From Acidobacteriota bacterium (lineage in GTDB: Bacteria > Acidobacteriota > Blastocatellia > Pyrinomonadales > Pyrinomonadaceae), in the NCBI GenBank assembly GCA_020200135.1, contig JAIVJI010000083.1:1-64000 (forward strand): 64,000 nt of DNA. The letters are read 5' to 3'. Each line of letters opens with the position of its first letter. Position 1 is the stretch's first letter. The notes beneath the pieces are model-generated. The model did no database searches. It saw only the letters and a list, made by a program, of their open reading frames with translations, and had not been told where the DNA came from. This document shows positions 31,758 through 41,853 of the stretch, piece by piece. Position numbers and translations under genes: made by a program.

Positions 31758-32096
31758 TCAGCCCTCCCCCCCGCGCCTCCGCGCGCTGACCGAGCCCGAA
31801 ATCTTCTTGCGCGTCGTCTCGCCGGTTTCGAGGACGGGGATGCCCTCGTCCACCTCGGCGTGCGGCCGCGGGATGACGTGCGTGGCGACGACGTCGCCCA
31901 CCCTGCGCGCGGCCGCCGCGCCCGCGTCCACGGCCGCGCGCACCGCGCCGACCTCGCCGCGCACGATGGCCGTCACCAGCCCCGCGTCTATCTTCTCGTA
32001 ACCCACCAGCCGCACGTCCGCGGCCTTCACCATCGCGTCGGCGGCCTCGATCATCGCCACCAGCCCGCGGCATTCGACCATCCCCAGTGCCTGCAT
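31758..32096 (-). CDS. Bacterial microcompartment hexameric shell protein (BMC-H) 1
   Basis: A 112-residue single-BMC-domain protein of the PduA/CsoS1/EutM class. The N-terminus [20 protein letters not shown], the pore loop KIDAG followed by [13 protein letters not shown], the [17 protein letters not shown] segment and a short basic tail are all typical. Six copies form a hexagonal facet tile with a central pore lined by the KIDAG loop. GGAGG lies 7 nt before the ATG. It lies 6 kb from the second BMC-H gene of the same operon. Confidence 0.95.
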   Translation of the reverse strand: MQALGMVECRGLVAMIEAADAMVKAADVRLVGYEKIDAGLVTAIVRGEVGAVRAAVDAGAAAARRVGDVVATHVIPRPHAEVDEGIPVLETGETTRKKISGSVSARRRGGEG

Positions 32097-32137
32097 CCGT
32101 CGCCCTCCGTATCCGCACCCGGCGCGCGCGCCCCTCG

Positions 32138-32665
32138 TCAGGGCGCGCGGCGGTAGACCAGCCTGATCTCCTGCACGCCCGTCTGCGCGCTGCTCAAGAC
32201 GGTCGAGTTCGTCAGGGTCTTCCCGTCCGAAGAGACCTGCCACCTCTGCGTCACGTCCATCTCGGCGCCCGCCGAGCCGTCGCGCCCCGGCCACACGAGC
32301 TTCGACTGCGCCGCCACCTTGTCGCCGTCCCACTTCGTCTTCGACTTGACCTCGCCCGCGCCGATGGTCGCCGGGTTCGTCTCGCCGCGCCCGTCGGTGT
32401 AGTAGGCGAACTGCTTGGTCTCCTGCTGCCCGCCCAGCTTGAGCGTGCGCGCGATCTTCAGCTCCGGGTCTTTGTGCTCGACGACGAGCGTCGAGTCGGC
32501 CTTCGAGACTGGGCGGTCGCGGAAGAGGCCGAAGTCGCTCTTCGACCTGTCCAGTTCCCACGTCCCCGACAAGTCCGGCTTCGCCTTCTTGTCGCCGCGC
32601 GCCGCCGCGCCGCCCGCGGCCGCGCACGCCGCCAGCAGGCACAGTGTTAACAGTACCGTCTTCAT
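32138..32665 (-). CDS. Exported lipocalin-like small protein
   Basis: A 175-residue protein with a signal peptide ([19 protein letters not shown]). The mature part has [15 protein letters not shown], a beginning seen in many acidobacterial periplasmic beta-barrel-like proteins, and [18 protein letters not shown] towards the end. I infer a lipocalin or calycin-type fold. The role and ligand are unknown, and nothing links it functionally to the shell genes beyond co-orientation. Confidence 0.6.
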   Translation of the reverse strand: MKTVLLTLCLLAACAAAGGAAARGDKKAKPDLSGTWELDRSKSDFGLFRDRPVSKADSTLVVEHKDPELKIARTLKLGGQQETKQFAYYTDGRGETNPATIGAGEVKSKTKWDGDKVAAQSKLVWPGRDGSAGAEMDVTQRWQVSSDGKTLTNSTVLSSAQTGVQEIRLVYRRAP

Positions 32666-32685
32666 CTTCCCGGCCTCCGCCCGCG

Positions 32686-33558
32686 TCAGCGGTAGTAGGT
32701 GAGCGTGTAGTAGGTGACGTACTCCGGCTCGAACGCGCCCGCCGCCTCGTTCCAGACGTAGCTCGTGACCTTACTCAGATTCTTCCGCGAGTCGAACTCG
32801 CGCGTCTCGCGCGTCTTCTTCGGGCCGGGGTTGTAGCCGTCGTTGTCGGCGCTGATGTGCAGCGCCCCGTTGCCCGAGGCGAATTCCGTCACCCTACGGC
32901 CGTAGACCGTGCCGTCGGCGTCGTAAGTCTGGTTCACCAGGCGGCTCTGCCTTGGGCCGGCGCCGGGGCCGCGCTCGGCGCTCTTCTTCAGCGTGCCGTC
33001 GGGCGCGTAGGTGCGGGTGACGGAGACGCCGCCCTCCTTCTTCGTCTCAGACCGCTCCCTGAGCGCGCCGCCGCCGTCGTAAATCCTCAACTCGACGACC
33101 GTGCCGTCGGGGCTTCTCCTGGCGACCCTGCGCTCGCGCAGAGTCCCGTCGCCGTTGTAGGTCAGCACCTCGCCCTCGGCCGGGCGGCGGACGAGCCTCA
33201 TCTGCAACTCGCCCCTGGCGTCGTAGAGCGAGTGCTCGATCTCCTTCCCCGCGTCGTCGTAGACGAACACGCGCTTGAACGTGACCGCGCCGTCGGGCGC
33301 GTAAGATTCCTGCTCCTGCCGCTTCCCGTCGGGCGTGTAGGCGGACGTGGCGACGAGGAGCCGCGGCCCCTCGACCGGCTCCCCGCCGACCCTGTCGTAC
33401 TTCACGCGCTCGACGCGCACGCCCTTGACGGGGCCGCGCATGATGTCGCCCTCGCGCAGGGTGACCGGCTTCGTCTGCGCCGCCGCCGTGAGCGCGAGTG
33501 ACGCGAGCAGCAGGGGCGCCGCGAGCAGACTCTTCAACTTCATCAGACACTTCTTCAT
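32686..33558 (-). CDS. Exported repeat protein with YD/MORN-like strands
   Basis: A 290-residue protein with a signal peptide ([19 protein letters not shown]). The body consists of repeated short beta-strand units of the type [32 protein letters not shown] and [11 protein letters not shown], spaced by about 20-25 residues, like the repeats of RHS/YD or toxin-antitoxin wing-type proteins. It is expected in the periplasm or outer membrane. Its function is unknown; it lies in the same strand run as the BMC genes without an obvious link. Confidence 0.6.
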   Translation of the reverse strand: MKKCLMKLKSLLAAPLLLASLALTAAAQTKPVTLREGDIMRGPVKGVRVERVKYDRVGGEPVEGPRLLVATSAYTPDGKRQEQESYAPDGAVTFKRVFVYDDAGKEIEHSLYDARGELQMRLVRRPAEGEVLTYNGDGTLRERRVARRSPDGTVVELRIYDGGGALRERSETKKEGGVSVTRTYAPDGTLKKSAERGPGAGPRQSRLVNQTYDADGTVYGRRVTEFASGNGALHISADNDGYNPGPKKTRETREFDSRKNLSKVTSYVWNEAAGAFEPEYVTYYTLTYYR

Positions 33559-33601
33559 CTGATACCTCCCGAAGAGAGGCGGCCCGGCCGGACTGAGCCG
33601 C

Positions 33602-34969
33602 CTAGTTCCGCAGCGAGTGGATGGGCGCGGGGATGCGCCCGCCGCGCCGTATGAAGACGCCGGGGGAGAACTGGTTGACCGGCATCACGGGCGCGCTCCC
33701 GAGGAGCCCGCCGAACTCGACGACGTCGCCGACCTTCATTCCCGGCGCGGGGATGATGCGCACGGCGGTCGTCTTGTTGTTCATCACGCCGATGGCCATC
33801 TCGTCGGCGATGACGGCGGCGATGGTCTCGGCCGAAGTGTCGCCGGGCACCGCCACCATATCGAGCCCGACGGAGCACACGCTCGTCATCGCCTCAAGTT
33901 TCTCTAAAGTGAGCGCGCCCGCCTGCGCGGCCTCGATCATCGCGGCGTCCTCCGAGACGGGGATGAAGGCGCCGCTCATCCCGCCCACCGCGCTCGAAGC
34001 CATCGCGCCGCCCTTCTTCACCGCGTCGGTCAGGAGCGCGAGCGCGGCGGTCGTCCCCGGCGCGCCCGCGCGCTCGAACCCGAGGGCCTCCAGGATTTCG
34101 CCGACCGAGTCGCCCGGCGTCGGCGTCGGGGCGAGCGAGAGGTCGATGATGCCGAAGCGCAGCCCCATGCGCCGCGCGGCCTCGCGCCCGACCAGCTCGC
34201 CCGCCCGCGCCAGCTTGAAGGAGAGCTTTTTGATGAGCTCGGCCATCTCGTCGAGCGGCGTGTCGGCCGGCGCGTGGCGGACGGCGTGGTTGACGACGCC
34301 GGGCCCCGACACCCCGACGTTGATGACCGCCTCCGCCTCGCCGACGCCGTGGAACGCGCCCGCCATGAACGGGTTGTCCTCGACCGCGTTGGCGAAGCAG
34401 ACGAACTTCGCGCAGGCCAGGCCCCCGCGGTCGCGCGTGAGGCCGGCCATCTCCTTGATGAGCTCGCCGGCGCGCCGCACCGCGTCCATGTTGATGCCGG
34501 CGCGCGTCGTCGCCAGGTTCACCGACGAGCAGAGCCGCTCGGTCGTGGCGAGCGCCTCGGGGATGGAGTCCATGAAGGCCGACTCGCCGCGCGTCGCCCC
34601 CTTGTGGACGAGCGCCGAGTAGCCGCCGATGAAGTCCACGCGGACGCGCCCCGCGGCCTCGTCGATGGCGCGCGCCAGCGGCATCAGCTCGGACGCCTCG
34701 CGCGCGCGGTCGAAGACGAGCGAGGCGGGCGTGATCGAGATGCGCTTGTTGGCGATGCGCAGCCCCAGCTCCTCGCCGATCTCGTCCACGACGGGGACGA
34801 GGCGCGCGGCCGTCGTCTCTATCTTCTCGCGCACGGCCTCGGCCGTCTCCCCGACCGTCGAGCGCACGCAGTCGCGCAAAGAGAGGCCGAGCGTGACGGT
34901 GCGCACGTCGAGGTGCTCCATCTCGGTCATGCGCACGGTCTGAAGGATTTCCGCCTGTGTGTACTCCAT
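33602..34969 (-). CDS. DUF711/UPF0210 (PFL-like fold) family protein
   Basis: A 455-residue protein of normal family length. The N-terminus [20 protein letters not shown], the [25 protein letters not shown] region, [12 protein letters not shown] and the C-terminal [20 protein letters not shown] are family signatures. Structures of this family resemble the barrel of pyruvate formate-lyase, but I see no glycyl-radical motif at the C-terminus. The usual genomic partner is an ACT-domain UPF0237 gene, and one is present here two genes upstream. The reaction is unknown. Its place inside a BMC operon suggests it may be a cargo or metabolic partner (inference). Confidence 0.88.
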   Translation of the reverse strand: MEYTQAEILQTVRMTEMEHLDVRTVTLGLSLRDCVRSTVGETAEAVREKIETTAARLVPVVDEIGEELGLRIANKRISITPASLVFDRAREASELMPLARAIDEAAGRVRVDFIGGYSALVHKGATRGESAFMDSIPEALATTERLCSSVNLATTRAGINMDAVRRAGELIKEMAGLTRDRGGLACAKFVCFANAVEDNPFMAGAFHGVGEAEAVINVGVSGPGVVNHAVRHAPADTPLDEMAELIKKLSFKLARAGELVGREAARRMGLRFGIIDLSLAPTPTPGDSVGEILEALGFERAGAPGTTAALALLTDAVKKGGAMASSAVGGMSGAFIPVSEDAAMIEAAQAGALTLEKLEAMTSVCSVGLDMVAVPGDTSAETIAAVIADEMAIGVMNNKTTAVRIIPAPGMKVGDVVEFGGLLGSAPVMPVNQFSPGVFIRRGGRIPAPIHSLRN

Positions 34970-34983
34970 GCGTGTCGGGTTGA

Positions 34984-35553
34984 CTACCTGAGAACGGTGG
35001 TGCTCAAGAAAAGGAGGATGACGAAGACGGCGAAGAGCGCGGCCGCGGCGACGACGAAGCGGAGCCCCGAATCGTCCGGCGTCTCTTCGAGCACGACGAT
35101 GGCCTCCTCGCGCATCCGCCCGACGCGCGCGCGCGTCCCGTCGCGCACGCGCGCCACACGGCCCCGCGCGCCGGGCGCGCCCGACGCCGCCGTCGCGTCC
35201 ACGCCGTCGCCCTCATCCGCGTCCGCGTGCGACGCCACGGCCGCGACGTATGAAGGCGTGCCGTCCCGAGGCGGCGCGTCGCCGTCCCGTCGCGGCTCTA
35301 CCGCGGGCGCGGCCTCCGGCCTCGCGCCCGACTCCGGCGCCGGCGCGCCCTCTCCCTCCAACGACTGCGCGAAGGCCGTGAACTTCCCTGTCGGCGGCGT
35401 CCGGTCGCGCGCCGGCTCGACCTCGCGCGTCTCGGGCGCGGCCGCGGCCGAAGGCTCTTCGCCCATCACCGCGCCGCACTGCGGGCAGAAGCGCGCCCCC
35501 GCGCGCACCGCCGCGCCGCACGAACGACACCTGCGAGAGATTTCGGGAAGCAT
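34984..35553 (-). CDS. Zinc-ribbon protein with C-terminal membrane anchor
   Basis: A 189-residue protein. An N-terminal zinc ribbon ([19 protein letters not shown]) is followed by about 115 residues of Pro/Glu/Ala/Arg-rich disordered sequence and one C-terminal membrane helix ([20 protein letters not shown]). No enzymatic domain is visible. It lies between the ACT-domain gene and the DUF711 gene, which normally are neighbours, so it may be inserted in that pair. The role is unknown. Confidence 0.6.
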   Translation of the reverse strand: MLPEISRRCRSCGAAVRAGARFCPQCGAVMGEEPSAAAAPETREVEPARDRTPPTGKFTAFAQSLEGEGAPAPESGARPEAAPAVEPRRDGDAPPRDGTPSYVAAVASHADADEGDGVDATAASGAPGARGRVARVRDGTRARVGRMREEAIVVLEETPDDSGLRFVVAAAALFAVFVILLFLSTTVLR

Positions 35554-35568
35554 AGGAAATCGGTGACG

Positions 35569-35638
35569 AGTGATGAGTGATAAGTGATAAGAAAGAAATA
35601 AGGGCCTTCCCTCCTCTTATCATTTATCACTCATCACT
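35569..35638. repeat. Heptad inverted repeat E10 (family C)
   Basis: The arms at 35569-35591 and 35616-35638 are 23 nt with one mismatch, in words GTGATGA, GTGATAA, GTGATAA. The loop AAAGAAATAAGGGCCTTCC shares its AAGAAA...GGGCCTT core with E5. The right arm contributes the TAG stop of the ACT-domain gene (35637-35639). Confidence 0.87.
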
Positions 35639-36089
35639 AAATTCGGTGCATCGCGTTGAAGAGGTCTTCGCGCTGTGCGTAGATGTGGACGCCCAGACGC
35701 TCGCCCTCGCCCCGGAACCGCTCCTTGAGCGCGGCGACCGACTCGCCGGCGCGCGCGATGTCGGCGACGATGACCATCGCGAACTTGCCCTGCACGACCG
35801 TCTGGTTGATGTCGATGATGCTGCAACGCGCCTCGGCCAGAATCTGCGACACGGCCGCGACGATGCCCGGGTGGTCCACGCCGAAGACCGACACGATGAG
35901 CCTGTCGGCGCGCCCCTCGGCCGCGCCGACGCCCGCCGCCCCCGCCCCGCGCCCGCCGTCGCCGACGGCCGGCTCGATGGCGCGGTACACGTCCATCACC
36001 AGCGCCTCGACCGTCCGCTCGTCCGCCTGCGCGCCCAGACGCCCGTAGACCGCGCGCGTTATCCTGTAGATTAGCTCCTCGTTCGCCAT
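35637..36089 (-). CDS. ACT-domain protein (UPF0237-like) with N-terminal encapsulation-peptide-like extension
   Basis: A 150-residue protein, whereas family members are about 90 residues. The C-terminal ACT domain (residues about 62-150) has LIVSVFGVDHPGIVAAVSQ, INQTVVQGKFAMVIVADI and EGERLGVHIYAQREDLFNAMHRI. The extra N-terminus is an amphipathic helix, NEELIYRITRAVYGRLG, then a second helical stretch and a Gly/Ala linker (GDGGRGAGAAGVGAAEG). That layout matches the encapsulation peptides that direct enzymes into BMC lumens. ACT domains bind small ligands such as amino acids. It sits 29 nt from the vertex-protein gene. Targeting is inference; the extension itself is plain to see. Confidence 0.85.
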   Translation of the reverse strand: MANEELIYRITRAVYGRLGAQADERTVEALVMDVYRAIEPAVGDGGRGAGAAGVGAAEGRADRLIVSVFGVDHPGIVAAVSQILAEARCSIIDINQTVVQGKFAMVIVADIARAGESVAALKERFRGEGERLGVHIYAQREDLFNAMHRI

Positions 36090-36118
36090 TTGAAGCTTAA
36101 CTGCCGCCGCCCGACCGT

Positions 36119-36445
36119 TCAGTCTCCGCCCCGCAGCTCGCGCGCGGCCTCGACCAGCTCGTCCGAGCGCGCGAGGTCGGCCTGTACGTCCACGCGGTCG
36201 ACGATGCCGACGACCGCCGCCTCGATCGCCATCTCCTGGTTGCCGACGGCCGTGCGCGCGGCCTTCCCGTAGGCGCACAGCACGACCTCGCCGACGCCCG
36301 CGCCCAGGCGGTCGGCGACGACGACGATGTTGCGCGTCGGCTCCTTGTCCAGGTCTATCGGGTGGACCACCAAAAATCTGACGCCCTCAAGGTCGGGCGT
36401 CTTCTTCGTTGACCACACGGTGCCGACTACTTTTCCTAGAAACAT
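36119..36445 (-). CDS. Bacterial microcompartment vertex protein (BMC-P, EutN/CcmL family)
   Basis: A 108-residue single-domain protein. It begins MFLGKVVGTVWSTKK with TPDLEGVRFLVVHP, continues with DRLGAGVGEVVLCAYG and SAR-like ARTAVGN, and ends AAVVGIVDRVDVQ, which is the full EutN/CcmL signature. Pentamers of this family cap the vertices of the shell. An in-frame start further upstream runs through element E11 and is rejected. It lies between the aldehyde dehydrogenase and the ACT gene. Confidence 0.94.
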   Translation of the reverse strand: MFLGKVVGTVWSTKKTPDLEGVRFLVVHPIDLDKEPTRNIVVVADRLGAGVGEVVLCAYGKAARTAVGNQEMAIEAAVVGIVDRVDVQADLARSDELVEAARELRGGD

Positions 36446-36450
36446 AAAGA

Positions 36451-36534
36451 CCGTGAACCGTGAACCGTGAACCGTGAACCGTGACAAGAAAAACCCGCCC
36501 TATCTCGTCACGGTTCACGGTTCACGGTTCACGG
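36451..36534. repeat. Heptad inverted repeat E11 (family B, five GTGAA-type words)
   Basis: The left side has CCGTGAA four times and CCGTGAC once (36451-36485). The right side at 36507-36534 is a perfect 28-nt reverse complement of 36458-36485. The loop is AAGAAAAACCCGCCCTATCTC. The right arm ends 4 nt from the stop of the aldehyde dehydrogenase and the left arm begins 5 nt before the start of the vertex gene, so the element fills the whole spacer. Confidence 0.92.
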
Positions 36535-36538
36535 CCTT

Positions 36539-38208
36539 TCATGCCTTTGCGAAGACCTCCGCGGCCTCGCCCATGTCGCGCGCGGCGGGGGTGATGATGG
36601 TGCGCGCGTTGGTGTAAATCTTCTCGCCCTTCTGGATGGCGCGGCGCACGTCGTCCTCGCAGACGAAGTCGACGGCGCGCCTGCCGTTCGCCGCGGCCGC
36701 CGGCGACGGAGTCTTCGGCGCCGACGCCTGACCGCCGTCGCCGCTAGCCGGCGCGGCCTGCGCGTGCCCGACGCCGACCCCGTTGCCGCCGCCGTTCGGC
36801 GCCTGCGCGGTCGGCGCGGCCTCGGGGTGCGGGGCGGCCCCGCCCGAGTGCGCGGCGCGCTGCGGCTCGACGTCTACGTCCTGCTGGACGTACGCGTGCG
36901 GCTGCGCGACGGGGAGCGGCTGCGCGCCGGCTGTCTGCGGCGCGGGCGCCTGGCGCTGGCTGAGGAAGCGGTCGACTATCTTCGCGATGTCGTCGCGGCT
37001 GACCGCCTGACCGCCCGCCGCGACCGGCGCGGGTTGCAGCGGCGAGGCGGCGGCGGAAGTCCGCGCGGAGCGCGCGGGGCGCTTCGAGGGCACGGCGCGC
37101 GTCTCGAAGGCGACGCGCTTGATGTCCATCAGGTGCCAGGGCGAGACGTTGTCGCTGGTGACGTTGCCGCCCCACGAGCCGCAGCCCAGAGTCATCGACG
37201 GCGGGAGCGCCGTCGAGAAGCCGATGGCGCCGTGCGTCGTCGGCGAGTTGACGATGATGCGCGAGGCGGGCATCTCCACCCCGAAAGCCTTGGCGGCCTC
37301 GCGCGAGCGCGTGTGGATGCCGGCGGTGTGACCCATGCCGCCGTACGAGAGAATCTCGAAGCAGCGCGCCGCGCCGCGCTCCAGCCCGTCCTCGACGTAG
37401 AAGGCGAGGATCGGCGACAGCTTCTCCATCGAGAGCGGGTGCTCGCGCCCGACGCCGCCCACGTCCGCCAACAGGCAGCGCGTCCCCGGCGGCACCGTGA
37501 GGCCCGCCATCTTCGCTATCACCTCGGCCGAGCGGCCGACGATCTGCGGGTTCAGGGCGCGCTTCTCGTTCGTGACGACTTTGGCGAGCAGGTCGGCCTC
37601 GGCCTGCGAGAGGAAGTGCGCGCCCTGCGCGGCGAACTCCTCGCGCACCTGCCGGGCGACGGGCGCGTCGGCGACGACCGCCTGCTCCGAGGCGCAGATG
37701 GTCCCGTTGTCGAAGGTCTTCCCGGTCAGGATGTTCTGCACCGCGACGGGCACGTCGGCCGTCCTCTCGACGAAGACGGGGACGTTGCCGGGCCCGACGC
37801 CGAACGCGGGCTTGCCCGACGAGTAGGCCGCGCGCACGAGCCCGATGCCGCCGGTGGCGAGGATGACCGCCGTCTGGCGGTGCTTCATCAGGGCCTCGGT
37901 GCCTTCGAGCGACGTGCTCGTCATGCAGCCGACGGCCTCGGCGGGCAGACCCTCGCCTTGAAGTAGTTCCACACGTCCTCGGCGGCGAAGCGGTTCTTCT
38001 CGCGCTTATCGTCGGGGATGCCGTAGCCGGTCTCCTCGGTCGCCATCGCGCCCAAACGCGCCGCCTCGCGCAGCGCCGCCCGCGCCATCGCCTCGCAGAC
38101 GCGGTCGATCTTCGCCTGGTCGAAGCGCGCGAGCTGGGACTGCGCGCGGTGCGCGGCCTCGACGAGGTCGCGCGCCTGCTGCACGGATACTAAATCTTTA
38201 TCCGCCAT
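36539..38208 (-). pseudogene. BMC aldehyde dehydrogenase (EutE/PduP-like), internal deletion and frameshift
   Basis: The N-terminal piece (38208 to about 37950) has [20 protein letters not shown] through [13 protein letters not shown]. The remainder continues in a different frame at [22 protein letters not shown] and keeps the catalytic cysteine in [13 protein letters not shown]. About 80 residues are absent between them, including the usual NAD/CoA-binding PVGV...TNPTST region. After the catalytic core come a long Pro/Ala/Gly-rich tail with an amphipathic helix ([17 protein letters not shown]), a likely encapsulation peptide, and a final small module ([27 protein letters not shown]). The family converts an aldehyde to acyl-CoA in the lumen. 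As written the enzyme cannot fold. Confidence 0.88.
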
Positions 38209-38230
38209 GGCTCACTCCGTCCGCGTAGAC

Positions 38231-38300
38231 CGTGAACCGTAAACCGTGACGAGAATAAACCCGCCCCACACCTGTCACGGCTCACGGCTCACGGTTCACG
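38231..38300. repeat. Heptad element E12 (family B), arms of unequal length
   Basis: The left arm at 38231-38250 has words CGTGAAC, CGTAAAC, CGTGAC. The right arm at 38274-38300 is longer by one 7-nt word. The inner AATAAACCCGCCCC resembles the core of E11. The right arm supplies the TGA stop of the second BMC-H gene (38296-38298). Confidence 0.82.
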
Positions 38301-38703
38301 ACTTACTTCTTTCCTTGCTGTTGTCGCGCTGGCCGGCCGGGAGCGAGCGCCCCTGGTCGCCTTCGCCGAGCGCGCCGGCCGAGCCGCCGCCGCCGACGGC
38401 GCGCTCGTCGGGGCTGTAGCCGGTGCGGCCGTTGCTCGGGAGCACGCGCTCGACCTCGCCGTGCGGGCGCGGGATGACGTGGACGCTGATGAGCTCGCCC
38501 ACGCGCCGCGCGGCGGCCGCGCCCGCGTCGGTCGCCGCCTTGACCGCGCCCACGTCGCCGCGGACGAAGATCGTCACGTAGCCGGCGCCGATGTACTCCT
38601 TGCCGATGAGCTGTACGTTGGCCGCCTTGACCATCGCGTCCGCGGCCTCGACCGCGCCCACGAAGCCCTTGGTCTCGACCATTCCGAGTGCTTCCAGAGG
38701 CAT
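38296..38703 (-). CDS. Bacterial microcompartment hexameric shell protein (BMC-H) 2
   Basis: A 135-residue protein. The BMC domain occupies residues 1-92: [22 protein letters not shown], pore loop YIGAG in [20 protein letters not shown], and [21 protein letters not shown]. The last 43 residues form a polar, Gly/Ser-rich tail not present in BMC-H 1. The differing pore loops of the two paralogues (KIDAG and YIGAG) suggest different pores. It is the first gene of the locus on this strand, transcribed away from the RodZ-like gene. Confidence 0.95.
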   Translation of the reverse strand: MPLEALGMVETKGFVGAVEAADAMVKAANVQLIGKEYIGAGYVTIFVRGDVGAVKAATDAGAAAARRVGELISVHVIPRPHGEVERVLPSNGRTGYSPDERAVGGGGSAGALGEGDQGRSLPAGQRDNSKERSKS

Positions 38704-38829
38704 TCTCTTATGTCCTCACTTCGTCGTTGTGTAAGTTAAAAACTGGTTCTTTCGCCCGGGTGTAACGCAACCGTAGCACCGCGCGCCGCAAAGTTCAAGA
38801 CGCGCGCTAACTTCGTCTACGGGCGAAGT

Positions 38830-38859
38830 TTGACACGCCTCGGAGACGCACATTATATT
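38830..38859 (+). promoter_or_regulatory. Strong sigma-70 promoter for the RodZ-like gene, with palindromic -10
   Basis: TTGACA (38830-38835) and TATATT (38854-38859) are separated by 18 nt, placing the start near 38866, about 88 nt before the GTG. On the opposite strand the same AT-rich block reads TATAAT (38857 to 38852), which could serve the BMC operon, although its -35 region there is poor. Confidence 0.65.
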
Positions 38860-38953
38860 GTGCCCGAAGGCGCGGCGCACCCGAGCGCACGGCGGCGGCC
38901 GAGGGTTCTCCCGGGCCGGCCGACGCGCCACTTTCCGTGGACTCGCGCGAGCA

Positions 38954-39763
38954 GTGAATCCGAAGACTTCCGAACAGGCACCCGAGGGCGGCGGGGGCGC
39001 CGGGGGCGCCGAAGGCTCCCTCGGCGAGCAGCTCCGCCGCGCGCGCACCGAGCGCGGCATCAACCTGCGCGAAGTCTCCGAGCAGACGCGCATCACCATG
39101 CGCCACCTCGAAGCCATCGAGGCCGACGACTACAAGGCCCTGCCGGGCGGCATCTTCAACAAGTCCTTCGTCAAATCCTTCGCGCGCCAGGTCGGCTTCC
39201 CCGAGGCGCGCGCGCTCGAACTCTACGAGCGCACCGCGCGCGAGCGCGGCTTCCAGGACGAGGAGCCCGCCACCTCGCCGCAGCGCTCGCGCGTCTACAT
39301 GGGCGACACCGGCCGCTCCCCCCTGATGACCTACGGGCTGAGCCTCCTCATCGTGGGACTGCTCGCGCTCGTCGTCTACGCGGGGCTGAACTACTACCGC
39401 CGCTCCCAGGGCGAGCAGGCGGGCGCGCCCGACGCACCGCCGACGCCCGACGCCGCGCGGCAGCAGGCGGCCGCACAGCCGTCGCCGACCCCGGCCGCCG
39501 CCGAAGGCTTCCGCATCCAGGTCAAAGCGGCGCGCTCCTTCTGGCTGACCTCCTGGCAGGACGACGAGAAGAAGAAGCGCGGGCGCTTCCTGAAGCCGGA
39601 CGCGCCCGAGGAGTTCGAGCCCGCTTCGGCGCTCAACCTGCACTACGACCTGGTCTCGGCCGACGCGCTCCAGGTGTCGGTCAACGGCCGCCCGCTGAGG
39701 ACGCCGGCCGACGCCACGACCTGGACCATCACCAAAGACAACTACAGGCAGTTCGCGCAGTGA
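38954..39763 (+). CDS. RodZ-like helix-turn-helix membrane protein
   Basis: A 269-residue protein read from GTG 38954. The order is an HTH_25 domain at about residues 22-95 (LGEQLRRARTERGINLREVSE, ALPGGIFNKSFVKSFAR), a transmembrane helix at about 125-150 (LSLLIVGLLALVVYAGLNYY), a Pro/Ala linker, and a C-terminal DUF4115-like beta domain (RIQVKAARSFWLTSW, LNLHYDLVSADALQVSVNG). RodZ connects MreB filaments to the elongation machinery. The longer upstream frame has no support and would cover the promoter. Confidence 0.85.
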   Translation: MNPKTSEQAPEGGGGAGGAEGSLGEQLRRARTERGINLREVSEQTRITMRHLEAIEADDYKALPGGIFNKSFVKSFARQVGFPEARALELYERTARERGFQDEEPATSPQRSRVYMGDTGRSPLMTYGLSLLIVGLLALVVYAGLNYYRRSQGEQAGAPDAPPTPDAARQQAAAQPSPTPAAAEGFRIQVKAARSFWLTSWQDDEKKKRGRFLKPDAPEEFEPASALNLHYDLVSADALQVSVNGRPLRTPADATTWTITKDNYRQFAQ

Positions 39764-39780
39764 TGTCTTTAAGGACGAAA

Positions 39781-39843
39781 GGCCCGCACCACGAAGCACC
39801 CCCCCGCGGGAGAGTTTCGGGGTGCGGGCCTCGAACTTTTTTT
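39781..39843 (+). terminator. Rho-independent terminator after the RodZ-like gene
   Basis: A perfect 10-bp stem GGCCCGCACC (39781-39790) with GGTGCGGGCC (39821-39830) is followed by TCGAAC and a T run. It lies 18 nt after the stop. Confidence 0.85.
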
Positions 39844-39845
39844 AA

Positions 39846-41333
<1,488 letters not shown>

Positions 41334-41370
41334 ACCTCTCAGTGTGAATTTATCTTTAGGTGGGAAATAC

Positions 41371-41850
41371 TCACGGCATCCAAATAGCTAAACGTAAAGT
41401 TCGATTGTCTGGAGTGTGCTGACCAATAAGCTCGAAATCTTTTTCGTTACGTGTCGCAACTCCATACCCATGAGCCAGCGCTGTTGCGGCAATAAGCGCA
41501 TCCAACAGGGTAGGTTTTGGAATATTCTTTGGCGGGCGCGGAACTATATAGGCCGCTATTTTCGCGGAGTTATGATCGAAGGGAAGAACGGTGCAGGAGC
41601 TAATCAGCTCATTTGCCTTGCCCAAGTCTAACTTTGTTTGTTCTATATCACCTTGGGCTTTCGATAATGGGTTCTCAAGTCCGTAGAGTACCTCGTAAAC
41701 AGTTATTGCACTTAACGCCGGGAAAAGTTTAACCCTTGATTGGTAGGAAGCAATTGCTTCCAAAATCCCCCGCTTCTGGTAACGCCACGCGGTCACGATA
41801 TTGCTATCGAGAACGAGCCGTGTTTCGGGAAGCGCGGGGCCGGCCGCCAT
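41371..41850 (-). CDS. PIN-domain ribonuclease toxin (VapC-like)
   Basis: A 159-residue PIN domain. The acidic residues expected at the metal site are in RLVLDSNIVTAW, TVYEVLYGLE, TLLDALIAATALAHG and VATRNEKDFELI. Such proteins are Mg-dependent RNases, usually the toxin of a VapBC pair. Codon use and base composition are clearly more AT-rich than the flanking genes, a sign of horizontal transfer. It starts 3 nt after the stop of the gene before it, so the two form one operon, but that gene is far larger than a VapB antitoxin. Confidence 0.82.
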   Translation of the reverse strand: MAAGPALPETRLVLDSNIVTAWRYQKRGILEAIASYQSRVKLFPALSAITVYEVLYGLENPLSKAQGDIEQTKLDLGKANELISSCTVLPFDHNSAKIAAYIVPRPPKNIPKPTLLDALIAATALAHGYGVATRNEKDFELIGQHTPDNRTLRLAIWMP

Positions 41851-41853
41851 CGA

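Noticed and set aside
36451-36534. CRISPR array or tRNA-like structure at the GTGAA-type repeats
   Set aside because: Units are only 7 nt with no spacers, and the two halves are reverse complements; it is a heptad hairpin.
30802-38703. Classical Pdu or Eut microcompartment
   Set aside because: No diol dehydratase, ethanolamine ammonia-lyase, PduL, BMC-T or cobalamin genes are present.
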